DNA of 55,034 nucleotides from Rhodospirillaceae bacterium (GTDB lineage Bacteria; Pseudomonadota; Alphaproteobacteria; Rhodospirillales; Casp-alpha2): contig JAERTE010000035.1 in the NCBI GenBank assembly GCA_016845145.1, positions 1 to 55,034 on the forward strand. The letters are read 5' to 3'. Position numbers and translations under genes: made by a program. The notes under the pieces were generated by a model. The model was not told the origin of the DNA. It did no database searches and saw only the letters and a list, made by a program, of their open reading frames with translations. This document shows, piece by piece, positions 1 to 7,923 of the stretch (position 1 is the first letter of the stretch; each line of letters opens with the position of its first letter).

Positions 1-290
1 GCATCATGCAGGCGATGTTCGAGAGCTTCCGCCACGAGCTCGCTGGCGGCACACCGGTGAAGTCGCGCGAAATCAACGCCTACTTGCCTGAAGGCAAGAT
101 GGGCGGGCCGCTGGCCGACGTGCAGGCGCATTTCCCCGACGCCGATATCGGCAGTTACCCGTTCGTGCGTGAAGGGCGCTTCGGCGCGGCGCTGGTCATC
201 CGCCACCCCGATCAGGCGGTAGTCGATGCCGCCGCAGATGAGATTTACGCCATGGTCCGAGACCTCGGCGCCGAACCCATGGAAGACTGA
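1..290 (+). CDS. C-terminal part of a CinA-like molybdopterin-binding protein
   Basis: The reading frame is open through the left edge of the window, so only the last 95 or so residues are visible and no start can be chosen. Motifs such as KSREIN, EGKMGGPLADV, IGSYPF and the closing segment on residue variability match the C-terminal region of stand-alone molybdopterin-binding (MoCF-biosynthesis, COG1058) proteins related to the CinA N-terminal domain. These proteins share the MoaB/MogA fold, but the cellular substrate of the stand-alone group is not firmly known. It is followed after 21 bases by a Rid-family gene on the same strand, which may share its transcript. The family call rests on the tail alone. 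Confidence 0.6.
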   Translation, partial: IMQAMFESFRHELAGGTPVKSREINAYLPEGKMGGPLADVQAHFPDADIGSYPFVREGRFGAALVIRHPDQAVVDAAADEIYAMVRDLGAEPMED

Positions 291-311
291 TACCCATCAC
301 AGGAGTTGATC

Positions 312-662
312 ATGAGCATTAAACGCACCCACGGTTCCGCCAAGGGCCGAACACGCGCAACAAAACACGACGGCCTCGTTTATGCAGTGGCGACGGCGCC
401 CGGTGCGTCACCGTCGGTGGCAGAGCAGACCCGCCTGACCTTGGAGGCGCTGGAGACCAACCTGATCGACGGCGGCAGCGATAAAACCCGCATTGTTCAG
501 GCGACGGTGTATCTCACCGACATGTCGAAAAAGGCCGAGATGGATGAGGTCTGGTGCGAATGGATCGGCGAGCCGGACAACTGGCCGCAGCGCGCCTGCG
601 TCGGAGCTGATCTGGCCGGCGACAATCTGGTCGAGATCGTTGTGGTGGCGGCGGCCAAGTAG
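312..662 (+). CDS. Rid (YjgF/YER057c/UK114) family protein
   Basis: A 116-residue protein, close to the usual Rid length of about 120-130. The segment VYLTDMS followed by the PQRACVGADLAG block and a C-terminal VEI-VVVAA strand is the Rid signature; the arginine in PQR corresponds to the residue that binds the carboxylate of imine/enamine substrates in RidA. Family members hydrolyse reactive enamines/imines formed by PLP enzymes, but many subgroups have unassigned substrates, and this one lacks several archetypal RidA residues near its N-terminus. ATG 312 is chosen because AGGAG at 301-305 sits six bases upstream; an in-frame TTG at 306 is too close to it. Likely co-transcribed with the CinA-like gene upstream. 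Confidence 0.75.
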   Translation: MSIKRTHGSAKGRTRATKHDGLVYAVATAPGASPSVAEQTRLTLEALETNLIDGGSDKTRIVQATVYLTDMSKKAEMDEVWCEWIGEPDNWPQRACVGADLAGDNLVEIVVVAAAK

Positions 663-676
663 ATCAATAGGGCCGA

Positions 677-1339
677 TCAGCGCTCAAGAATGAACTCCGA
701 CACGTCGACCCGTTCCTGCCAGCCTTCGCGGTGCAGTTCGGGGATATCGGTCTGTTCTTGCGGATACCCGAGACACAAATAGCCGACCAATTTCCAGTGC
801 TCCGGCACGTCGAGGGTTTGGCGCAACTCGTCGGGATTGATGATCGAGATCCAGCCCAGCCCGATGCCTTCGGCGCGCGCCGCCAGCCATAGCGTATTGA
901 CCGCGCCGACAACGGAATAGGCCAGGGTTTCCGGCATGGTTTTGGCGCCCAGGCCTTCTCCGAGACCGGTGTGTGGATCGACGAACACCGCCAGTTGCAC
1001 GGGCGCTTGGTCAAGACCGTGCAGTTTCAGCGTCGCGTAAAGCTTGGCCCGTTCATCGGCATAATCGGCCAGGGCGTCGGCGTTGCAGCGCTCAAAGTTG
1101 GCGCGAATTTCGGCGCGGCGTTCGGCGTTATCAACCTTGACGAAGCGCCACGGCTGACTGTGCCCGACCGACGGCGCCAGGGCTGCGATTCGCAGCAATT
1201 CGTCGATTTTCGCGGGCTCGATGGCATCGGTGCGGAAATGCCGCACATCGCGGCGCCAGCGAAACAATTGCTCCAACTTGCCACGGAAAGCGGCGTCGAA
1301 CTGGGGCACGGCTGGGGCATGTGGAAACGGCTCGGTCAT
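677..1339 (-). CDS. bluB: 5,6-dimethylbenzimidazole synthase BluB
   Basis: A 220-residue flavoprotein of the nitroreductase fold. BluB destroys FMNH2 with oxygen to form 5,6-dimethylbenzimidazole, the lower ligand of vitamin B12. The characteristic order is present: RRDVRHF near residue 30, APSVGHSQPWRF around 55-66, a LKLHGL/AP segment, the MPETLAYSVVGA helix, LWLAARAEGIGLGW, and a C-terminal YLCLGYP. These combine to distinguish BluB from generic nitroreductases. ATG 1339 is preferred; a TTG 21 bases further out is the only longer option and neither has a clear ribosome binding site. No other cobalamin gene is visible nearby. The tail ends convergently 14 bases past the Rid gene. Confidence 0.85.
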   Translation of the reverse strand: MTEPFPHAPAVPQFDAAFRGKLEQLFRWRRDVRHFRTDAIEPAKIDELLRIAALAPSVGHSQPWRFVKVDNAERRAEIRANFERCNADALADYADERAKLYATLKLHGLDQAPVQLAVFVDPHTGLGEGLGAKTMPETLAYSVVGAVNTLWLAARAEGIGLGWISIINPDELRQTLDVPEHWKLVGYLCLGYPQEQTDIPELHREGWQERVDVSEFILER

Positions 1340-1453
1340 AAAGTGACCATAACCGCTCAATCGGCCCCTTGCCAGCGCCGCCGCCCTTGCCTAGGTTCTG
1401 CCCCTATGTTTGCCAGGGTTCCTCTATGTGTTCCCTCGAATGTTCCTCTCTGT

Positions 1454-1540
1454 GCGGGCGTGGTGAAATTGGTAAACACAAGGGACTTAAAATCCCTCGG
1501 ACTAACGTCCTTGCCGGTTCAAGTCCGGCCGCCCGCACCA
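1454..1540 (+). tRNA. tRNA-Leu (anticodon TAA)
   Basis: The acceptor arms gcgggcg (1454-1460) and cgcccgc (1530-1536) pair perfectly, followed by discriminator A and an encoded CCA (1538-1540). The anticodon stem aggga/tccct encloses loop cttaaaa, giving anticodon TAA, which reads TTA/TTG leucine codons. The T arm contains the ggttcaagtcc signature, and a long variable arm typical of class II (Leu) tRNAs lies between the anticodon and T stems. Total length 87 bases. It stands alone between bluB and the glycosyltransferase gene. Confidence 0.96.
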
Positions 1541-1672
1541 TCGTTCCGTTAAGCACTGGTTTAATAATGACATCGCTCAATGCGGTTTTGGGACGAATGT
1601 CATTATGCTCCTTGCCTCGGATCAGTTATTTTCTGGTGTCCTTCGGACTGTCTGATTTATTGGGCGTGGCGC

Positions 1673-3073
1673 ATGCAATCGATCTCTTACAATCCAGCAG
1701 GTGCAGACCCTCAGCATCAGTTCGATGTCGCCGTCGTGATCCCGACCGTATTGCGGCCGAAACTGATTCGCGCGGCTCAATCGGTGTTTGCGCAAGAGGG
1801 CGTCAGCTCCGTTCAATTGTTGATCGGCGCCGATAAATACGATGCCGAGACGACCGTCTTTGACGCGATCCGTTCTCTTTGTCCGCCGCATTGCACGCTG
1901 ACCATCATCGATCTCGGCTATTCCACCGCCGCCCGCCATGGCGGCGTGCACACGGCTTTCGACGGTGGTGCGCTGCGCACATTGCTGACGTTCGCAGCGA
2001 ACAGCCGGTTCGTCGCCTACCTCGACGATGACAACCGGTTCGCCCCCAATCATCTGGCCAGTCTGTTGGAATCCATTGACGGCAAAGAGTGGGCCTATTC
2101 CTTGCGGTGGTATGTGAATCCCTACACCGAACAGCCGATATGTATTGATGAATGGGAATCTGTGGGTCCCGGCAAAGGCATTTTCGCCGACCAGCGCGGC
2201 GGTTTCGTCGACCCGAGCTGCCTGATGATTGACAAACTGGCCTGTCTTTCGATTTTGCACCGGTGGTCTTCATTGCATCCCGATTTTTATGATCCGGATC
2301 GCAATTTCTTCGAGGGGCTTGTCGATAGACCGCATGGCGCGACCGAACTGGCGACAACCTATTATTCGCTCAGCCCGACCGACCCGAGAGCAGAACGGCA
2401 ATTCCAGCATCTTCATGATTTGACCGGAGAGATGCCCAGCAATACCGCTCCACCGCTTATATCCCGCCCGGTTCAATCCCGCTTCACCGGCCCGGAGAAG
2501 GTGTTCTGCATCGGTCTCCCTCGGACCGGTGTGGGCAGCCTCGGCGAGGCGTTGAGAACCCTCGGCCTCGCGGTGGCGAATTCGCCCGATGACGAGGCGA
2601 GCATTGAAGCCCACCAAGCGGCAGTGGGCGGCAATATTGCCGATACGTTCGAGCAATTGGATCAGCGGTATCCGGGCAGCCTGTTCATCATGACGGTGCG
2701 CAAGCATGGCGATTGGCTGAATTCCTGTAGCCTGTTCCGGCAAACCAATGAGAAAGACCTGTCCGCAGCCGCGCGTGTGACGGGATTTCAGAAGCGTCTT
2801 TATGGCGGTGCAAGGTTTGAAGGGAAGGTGGTTAGCCGCACCTATACTCAACACTTGGAGCGGGTCTATACCTATTTCGCCAACCGTCCACTCGACCTGT
2901 TGTTTTTGGATATCTGTGGTGGAGGGGACAGCTGGGCGCCGCTTGGTGCTTTTCTCGGCTTGTCGGTGCCCGAGCAGCCATTCCCGCACAGCAATCGGCT
3001 TTCACCACGGATGGAGACCTCGCCCTTTACGCAATTGATAAACATTCCCATGCCGTCGGGCGACGACAACTGA
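1673..3073 (+). CDS. Fusion of family 2 glycosyltransferase and sulfotransferase-like domain
   Basis: A 466-residue two-domain protein. Residues about 15-230 are a GT-A (GT2) glycosyltransferase: VAVVIPTVLRPKLI at the N-terminus, then the metal/nucleotide-sugar acidic motif AYLDDDNRF near 117. Residues about 275-450 resemble PAPS-dependent sulfotransferases: FCIGLPRTGVGSL near 278 is the 5'-phosphosulfate loop, and TVRKHGDWLNS near 340 corresponds to the 3'-phosphate motif. I infer that it adds a sugar and possibly sulfates a surface glycan. An in-frame ATG at 1580 would add 31 Cys/Trp-rich residues unlike a GT2 start, so 1673 is preferred, though its ribosome binding site is weak. It follows tRNA-Leu directly and has no glycan cluster around it, which may indicate acquisition. 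Confidence 0.7.
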   Translation: MQSISYNPAGADPQHQFDVAVVIPTVLRPKLIRAAQSVFAQEGVSSVQLLIGADKYDAETTVFDAIRSLCPPHCTLTIIDLGYSTAARHGGVHTAFDGGALRTLLTFAANSRFVAYLDDDNRFAPNHLASLLESIDGKEWAYSLRWYVNPYTEQPICIDEWESVGPGKGIFADQRGGFVDPSCLMIDKLACLSILHRWSSLHPDFYDPDRNFFEGLVDRPHGATELATTYYSLSPTDPRAERQFQHLHDLTGEMPSNTAPPLISRPVQSRFTGPEKVFCIGLPRTGVGSLGEALRTLGLAVANSPDDEASIEAHQAAVGGNIADTFEQLDQRYPGSLFIMTVRKHGDWLNSCSLFRQTNEKDLSAAARVTGFQKRLYGGARFEGKVVSRTYTQHLERVYTYFANRPLDLLFLDICGGGDSWAPLGAFLGLSVPEQPFPHSNRLSPRMETSPFTQLINIPMPSGDDN

Positions 3074-3166
3074 AATACCGGCGCTACAAAAACCTTTCAG
3101 TCGGCCGTCTCGATCATTAGATTGATATTGTATGCACACGGATGGCGTGATCGGGAGGGACAACTG

Positions 3167-3658
3167 ATGGCGCGCGCTGAAGACGAGGTGGAAATTCTGA
3201 ATCCACCGCATGCGATTGCGGCGAAGGTGGAGCAAGGCGGGCCCAATGCCATCACCGAAGATCTGCTGGAGCGAACGGACAAGAACATCATCGCCAATTT
3301 CGGTGCGCAGTACTTGGATTGGCTGCAATCCGATATCCATGAATTGAACCAGACCCTGCAAGCCATGGATGGCGGTGTCGATATCGCTTCGCCAGACGTG
3401 GTGACGTTCCGTGCCTGCGTGCATGAGCTGCGCGGCATGGGCGGTACCTTCAACTTCAACCTGGTCAGCGCCATCGGCGATCAGATGTATCGTCTGATCA
3501 GTAATTGCGAACGTGTCGATCAAGATCGGGTCGAGGCGCTCGGCGTGCACGTCGATACCTTGAAGGTGGTATTGGCGGAGAAATTGGATGGCGACGGTGG
3601 CGAACGAGGACGCCAAGTTTTGGCCGGCCTACAAAAAGTACTCGAGAAGTTTTCCTAA
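3167..3658 (+). CDS. Orphan Hpt (histidine phosphotransfer) domain protein
   Basis: A 163-residue, soluble, mostly helical protein. The segment HELRGMGGTFNF near residue 86 matches the H-x-[LIV]-[KR]-G phosphoacceptor helix of Hpt domains, followed by a second helix (VSAIGDQMYRLI). Such proteins relay phosphate between hybrid kinases and response regulators. The first 45 or so residues have no recognisable motif. ATG 3167 is chosen because GGGAGGG at 3153-3159 lies at good distance; the frame can be extended to a TTG at 3122 but without a binding site. No kinase or regulator is adjacent, so the partner is unknown. Confidence 0.7.
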   Translation: MARAEDEVEILNPPHAIAAKVEQGGPNAITEDLLERTDKNIIANFGAQYLDWLQSDIHELNQTLQAMDGGVDIASPDVVTFRACVHELRGMGGTFNFNLVSAIGDQMYRLISNCERVDQDRVEALGVHVDTLKVVLAEKLDGDGGERGRQVLAGLQKVLEKFS

Positions 3659-3735
3659 ATTGCCATTTCCATGGTTTCTCCGACCATGTGTCGCCGAGAG
3701 GTGCAGAACAAGCGACCGACCCCGAAACGCGTTTG

Positions 3736-4527
3736 TCAGAAAGTATACCCGTAGCGAATACCGACCGATTCCAATCCTTCGTTCACGGTGGTCGTGTGCC
3801 GACCGAACGCTGTGCCGTCGGGCATATCCTTTTCACACAGATTGGCGTTTGAGCTGTGATCAAGATGCACCATCACGGCGTGGTGCTTGTTGAAGCGGTA
3901 TCCGGCATTGACGGCCTCGCGGAAAAGTACGCGGCAGCCCAGGGATTTCCGGGTTTTTCCGTCCTTGTCACCGACGAGGTGCCCATCGTGGACCATGCCA
4001 CCAAGGCTGAAACCGGCGAACCAATTTTTCCAGAAGGACCATTCCCAGTAGAGGCCGCCATAGGCTTGGCTGGTTTCACCTTCTGAATTGAAGCTGACAC
4101 CAAGTTGCGGGCGTGGCGACCACATGAAGGAAAACATCTGTGGTGAGGCAAACAGCAATTCGATGTTGCCGTCGAAACCGTCTTCCTCACTGGAGGAAAA
4201 CGGGCCGGTATCGTGCATCAACAGGCCTAGCCGTACTTCGGAAAATATATCCGTCCATTTCCCTCCCGTTGAGGAAGGCTGGCGTCCGGCGATACTTGGC
4301 GCTGGCGCGGCAGTTTGCGGCGTTCGCGTTGCGGGCTTCGCTGTGGGCGTTGAAACTGTTGGCTGCTGGGTGGGCTGAGGCGCACTCGCCTGAGCAAACG
4401 GGTGAGGCTGATTCAGTATCTGGCGCATATCGTAGAGGCCGCCCCAGGACTGCGCCTGCGTCTTGGCAATCGACAAGAGCATAAACGCGAGGGCTACGAG
4501 AACGATTTTCGAGCCATGCCACCGCAT
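3736..4527 (-). CDS. Lipid A 3-O-deacylase (PagL/acyloxyacyl hydrolase family)
   Basis: A 263-residue exported protein. Residues 1-27 are a signal peptide ending in KTQAQS. Residues about 45-95 are a Pro/Thr/Ala/Gln-rich linker that PagL itself does not have. The remainder is a small outer-membrane beta-barrel: EVRLGLLMHD, LYWEWSFWKNWFAGFSLGG, and near the end H224-S-S226-N227, the His-x-Ser-Asn catalytic signature of PagL, with a C-terminal phenylalanine typical of outer-membrane proteins. The family removes the 3-O-linked acyl chain of lipid A. ATG 4527 gives the best signal peptide; ATG 4563 is an alternative. It is divergent from the cyclic-nucleotide-binding gene at 4706. Confidence 0.75.
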   Translation of the reverse strand: MRWHGSKIVLVALAFMLLSIAKTQAQSWGGLYDMRQILNQPHPFAQASAPQPTQQPTVSTPTAKPATRTPQTAAPAPSIAGRQPSSTGGKWTDIFSEVRLGLLMHDTGPFSSSEEDGFDGNIELLFASPQMFSFMWSPRPQLGVSFNSEGETSQAYGGLYWEWSFWKNWFAGFSLGGMVHDGHLVGDKDGKTRKSLGCRVLFREAVNAGYRFNKHHAVMVHLDHSSNANLCEKDMPDGTAFGRHTTTVNEGLESVGIRYGYTF

Positions 4528-4705
4528 ACGGTCAAAATTTTGATTTTCCACAGTATTTGCCATTCTGCTGCCGAAGGTTGGTACTAAAACGTAGAATTCA
4601 CCGAAACACAACGGGGTTACCGAATGACGATGATTTTCTGACTGCCGACACTGTGCTAAGAGGGTGTGTACAACCCGAAAACGGGGAGCCCCATAAGGGA
4701 AGTGC

Positions 4706-6568
4706 GTGGCGGAGAACTTGGCCGGTAAAACCTTTGAGGTCCAGACCTCTGATGGTGAGCGTTGGGCTGCGGCGGATATTCATAACGCCCGCACGCCGGC
4801 GCTTGAACAGGCGGAAGAGTTATTGAGCGCCGGGCAGTATATGGGTGTTCGCGTCATTTCAGATAGCGATCGCGCCGGTACTGAGATCATCTTCGAGAAA
4901 ATGCTGGACGGCACGGAGAAGGCGATCCAGGTGGTGCCGATCGACGAGGCGGCCATGTGCGAGACCGCCGAAGACCTGTATGGATTCGAGGCACGGCGTA
5001 CCATCGGACGGTTAATGCGGGAATACCTCGATGAGCACGGCCTGACGGCGTTGGAATTGGCCTTCGACGCGACGCATCTAATGTTACTTGAGCGCGACGA
5101 CCGCTTTTTCCCCATGGCCGTGCAGCGGGTCGCGGGGCTGCAGGCGAAGGATCTCGGTATCAAGCCCGCTGAGCGCTCGGACTGGATTTACGACGCCGTA
5201 TCTCAGGCCAAGGACTATGCGAAGGAAACCGGCGAGGCCGAAGCCTTGGCAGAGATCATTTCCGCAAAGGGGTTCGCTGCGGCTCTCACTCAGGTCAACA
5301 CATCGCTGCCCGCCATGCAGCGCACCAAGGCCTTGCAGTTCGGCCTGGCGCTCTATCTGAAAAGCGGTGGCGACTGGAACGCCAAGCTGGCTTTGCTGGC
5401 AGACCTCGGCGCCCAGGACCCCGGAGCTGCCGCCAGGCCCTATATTGACGAGGCTCTGGCGGAAGTTCTTGATGGTGCCGCTGCGATGAAGGATTTGCTG
5501 GGCGGCCAGCCTGATCTGGGTTCCGCCAACCACAACCTTATTCGCCTGGCGGTCGGGCGTTGCCCGATTCCGAACAATGCGATTTCATGCATCGAGGCCG
5601 TGAACGATGTGCTGGCGCGCCTGGATATGCCGGTGACGCGCTCAGTGATTTACGAGCGTGTGGCCCGCGAACTTGGCTCGACCCGCGCGTTAACCCGCGA
5701 AGGGACGGAGCGCGACCGTGACATGTTCGTCACATTGGTTCGCGAGCTGGTTGAGATCGCTGGACTGGAAGGCGGGCCAGGGGTCGCTCAGGCGGTCGTC
5801 CGCCGCGCGCGATTGGTGCTGGGCGATCACGAGGACCTGTCGCTGGCCGACGGCATCTCCAGGGTGTTGGATTTACTACCGCACCGGGCCGTGCGGCTCG
5901 GATTTTTGCTCGACTTCGCCGTCTCGGATGTCGGCGCGGAAAACCAGACCCTGGTGTTCGGCATGGTTGGTCGTCTGGTGCAGCAGATTTCGTCGATCAG
6001 CGCCTTTTTGCCGGCAGGCAGCAGCCCGGAAATGCTGCACGCCACGATCGAGTCGCTGAAAAAACGGCTGACGTCTGAGGGCTTGCCCGAATCCTGGCGT
6101 GAAGGCATTGCCGAAGCCCTCGACAGCGTCTCCGAACGCAGCAAGGTCAGCGCGCCGGTGAAGGCGGGGCTGGCCTATGCAACCGATGAAGAAACCCGTA
6201 GGATCATTGCCATGACACCAGAACACGATTCATTTGCCGTCGGCGACACTTTGTTTGAGGAAGGTGACCCCGGAGACCAGGCCTATCTGGTGAAATCGGG
6301 CGTGGTCGAGATCGTGCGCAAGGTCGGCAATGAAGAATTGGTGTTGGCGCGGCTGGGACGCGGCGAAATTTTCGGCGAAATGTCACTCATCGACAATCAA
6401 CCTCGCATGGCCACCGCGCGCATTTCAGAAGACGCCCAACTGGCGGTTATCACGCGTGAGAACATTGAGTCACGACTCGACCGGGTGGCGCAGTCCGACA
6501 TGGTGATCCGGCGTTTGATCGATGTGTTCGTGACCCGTATTCGCGGCGAGGCACGCCTGCACGAGTAG
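4706..6568 (+). CDS. Large protein with C-terminal cyclic nucleotide-binding domain
   Basis: A 620-residue soluble protein. Residues about 505-610 are a cNMP-binding (CRP-like) domain: FAVGDTLFEEGDPGDQAYLV, then GEIFGEMSLIDNQPRMATA, which contains the phosphate-binding cassette (GEMSL plus the downstream arginine). There is no helix-turn-helix after it, so it is not a transcription factor. The first 490 residues are helix-rich and unlike any family I can name; they could be an effector or scaffold gated by cAMP or cGMP. The start is GTG 4706 with AAGGGA at 4695-4700; no ATG fits better. The gene stands alone, convergent with the enolase-like gene. Confidence 0.65.
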   Translation: MAENLAGKTFEVQTSDGERWAAADIHNARTPALEQAEELLSAGQYMGVRVISDSDRAGTEIIFEKMLDGTEKAIQVVPIDEAAMCETAEDLYGFEARRTIGRLMREYLDEHGLTALELAFDATHLMLLERDDRFFPMAVQRVAGLQAKDLGIKPAERSDWIYDAVSQAKDYAKETGEAEALAEIISAKGFAAALTQVNTSLPAMQRTKALQFGLALYLKSGGDWNAKLALLADLGAQDPGAAARPYIDEALAEVLDGAAAMKDLLGGQPDLGSANHNLIRLAVGRCPIPNNAISCIEAVNDVLARLDMPVTRSVIYERVARELGSTRALTREGTERDRDMFVTLVRELVEIAGLEGGPGVAQAVVRRARLVLGDHEDLSLADGISRVLDLLPHRAVRLGFLLDFAVSDVGAENQTLVFGMVGRLVQQISSISAFLPAGSSPEMLHATIESLKKRLTSEGLPESWREGIAEALDSVSERSKVSAPVKAGLAYATDEETRRIIAMTPEHDSFAVGDTLFEEGDPGDQAYLVKSGVVEIVRKVGNEELVLARLGRGEIFGEMSLIDNQPRMATARISEDAQLAVITRENIESRLDRVAQSDMVIRRLIDVFVTRIRGEARLHE

Positions 6569-6587
6569 CCGGCATCATCTGTTTGGT

Positions 6588-7907
6588 CTAGTGCCCCCAT
6601 GGAAAGGCGTCGCGTGGCGGCAGGTTGCCATCTATGGGAAGGGCCTCGCCCGTCGCGCCAATGGCTTCGGCGATACGTAGACCCTCATTCCATTTGACCA
6701 TGCGTTCTGATCGGCTGAACGAACCGACCTTGAGCTGTTTGATGCCCCAACCAACGCCCAGGTGCACGATGGTGGCGTCTTCGGTCTCGCCCGAACGTGC
6801 CGATACAATAGCGCCGTATCCGCAGGCGCGCGCCGCTTCGAGCGCCGCCAGGCTTTCTGTCATGGTGCCGGCCTGGTTGGGTTTGATCAGCACGGCATTG
6901 CAGGCTTTGCGTTTGGCTGCGTCTTCAACACGCTGCGCATTGGTTACCAAAAAATCATCGCCCACCACCTGCACGCGCTTGCCGACAGCCCAGGTGAATT
7001 TAGTCAGGCCTTCCGCATCATCTTCACCCAACGGGTCTTCGATGGAAATGATGGGATAGCGCTCCACCCAATCGACCAGCATGCCCGACAACGCATCCGA
7101 ATCCATCTCATGGCCATCCTGCGCCAGCGTGTAGCGCCCGCCGTGGCCGAACTCCGAGGCTGCGATATCGAGCGAAATGGCAACGTCTTGGCCCGGTGTC
7201 AGGCCGGCGGCCTCAATAGCGCGGACAAGGGTTTCCAAGGCTTCTTCATTGGTTTGAAAGGCCGGCCAGAAACCGCCTTCGTCCGCGACGCCTTGCAATC
7301 GGCCGCTATCGGCCATGATTTTTCCAGCATGGCGGTAGACTTCGGCTGTCCACTCCAATGACTGCGCGTAACTGTTGGCCCCCACAGCCATGACCATGAA
7401 ATCCTGTACATCGACACGCCTCGCCGCGTGCGCGCCGCCGCCGAATATCTGAATTTCCGGCAGCGGCAGCGTGTCGGCATTACTGCCGCCCTGGAACGGG
7501 CCCAGGTATTGCCAAAGCGGCAATTTCTCGGCCGCTGCCGCCGCGTGCATGACCGCCATGGAAACGGCGATCAACGCATTGCCGCCAAGGCGTGATTTGT
7601 TCTCCGTGCCATCCAATTCGATCAATCGCGAGTCAATGCTGGCCTGGTCGCGCACGTCCATGCCCTTGAGCGCCGGAGCGATTTCATCGTTCACGGCCAA
7701 AACCGCGCCTTTTACATCCTGCCCGCCGAACGCCGGGTCGCCATCTCGCCGTTCCACGGCCTCGCCGGAACCGGTCGATGCACCTGCCGGTGCAATGGCA
7801 CGGCCAAGGGCGCCGTAGCGCAGTGTCACGTCGGCTTCCACCGTGGGCCTGCCGCGAGAATCCCACACGCGGCGGGCATGAACGGATTTGATGATGTTTT
7901 TGCTCAC
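6588..7907 (-). CDS. Divergent enolase-family protein
   Basis: A 439-residue member of the enolase family along its whole length: GRPTVEADVTL, AGASTG, ADEGGF, SLDIAASEFG, SIEDPLGEDD, VGDDFLVTN, LIKPNQAGT, SARSGETED and KVGSFSRSER occur in canonical order. The three metal ligands (Asp, Glu, Asp) and both catalytic-site lysines are present. Three conserved enolase positions differ: the Glu of QEFM is Asp near residue 169, the His of SHRSGETED is Ala near 369, and SGASTG begins with Ala. It may therefore act on a substrate other than 2-phosphoglycerate, or be a weak enolase. Start GTG 7907 has GGAG eight bases upstream; the next gene ends 16 bases before it, implying an operon with the kinase. 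Confidence 0.8.
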   Translation of the reverse strand: MSKNIIKSVHARRVWDSRGRPTVEADVTLRYGALGRAIAPAGASTGSGEAVERRDGDPAFGGQDVKGAVLAVNDEIAPALKGMDVRDQASIDSRLIELDGTENKSRLGGNALIAVSMAVMHAAAAAEKLPLWQYLGPFQGGSNADTLPLPEIQIFGGGAHAARRVDVQDFMVMAVGANSYAQSLEWTAEVYRHAGKIMADSGRLQGVADEGGFWPAFQTNEEALETLVRAIEAAGLTPGQDVAISLDIAASEFGHGGRYTLAQDGHEMDSDALSGMLVDWVERYPIISIEDPLGEDDAEGLTKFTWAVGKRVQVVGDDFLVTNAQRVEDAAKRKACNAVLIKPNQAGTMTESLAALEAARACGYGAIVSARSGETEDATIVHLGVGWGIKQLKVGSFSRSERMVKWNEGLRIAEAIGATGEALPIDGNLPPRDAFPWGH

Positions 7908-7923
7908 TCGGTTACTCCGGTAT

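Noticed and set aside
1454..1540. tRNA-Leu as an attachment site of a genomic island
   Set aside because: No direct repeat of the tRNA 3' end and no integrase occur in the window, so an island cannot be supported here.
971..1552. Long + strand frame running antisense through bluB and into tRNA-Leu
   Set aside because: It crosses a tRNA gene and lies opposite a convincing BluB; no protein family fits.
3002..3616. 204-residue minus-strand frame opposite the Hpt gene
   Set aside because: It lies antisense to two good genes and shows no family motif.
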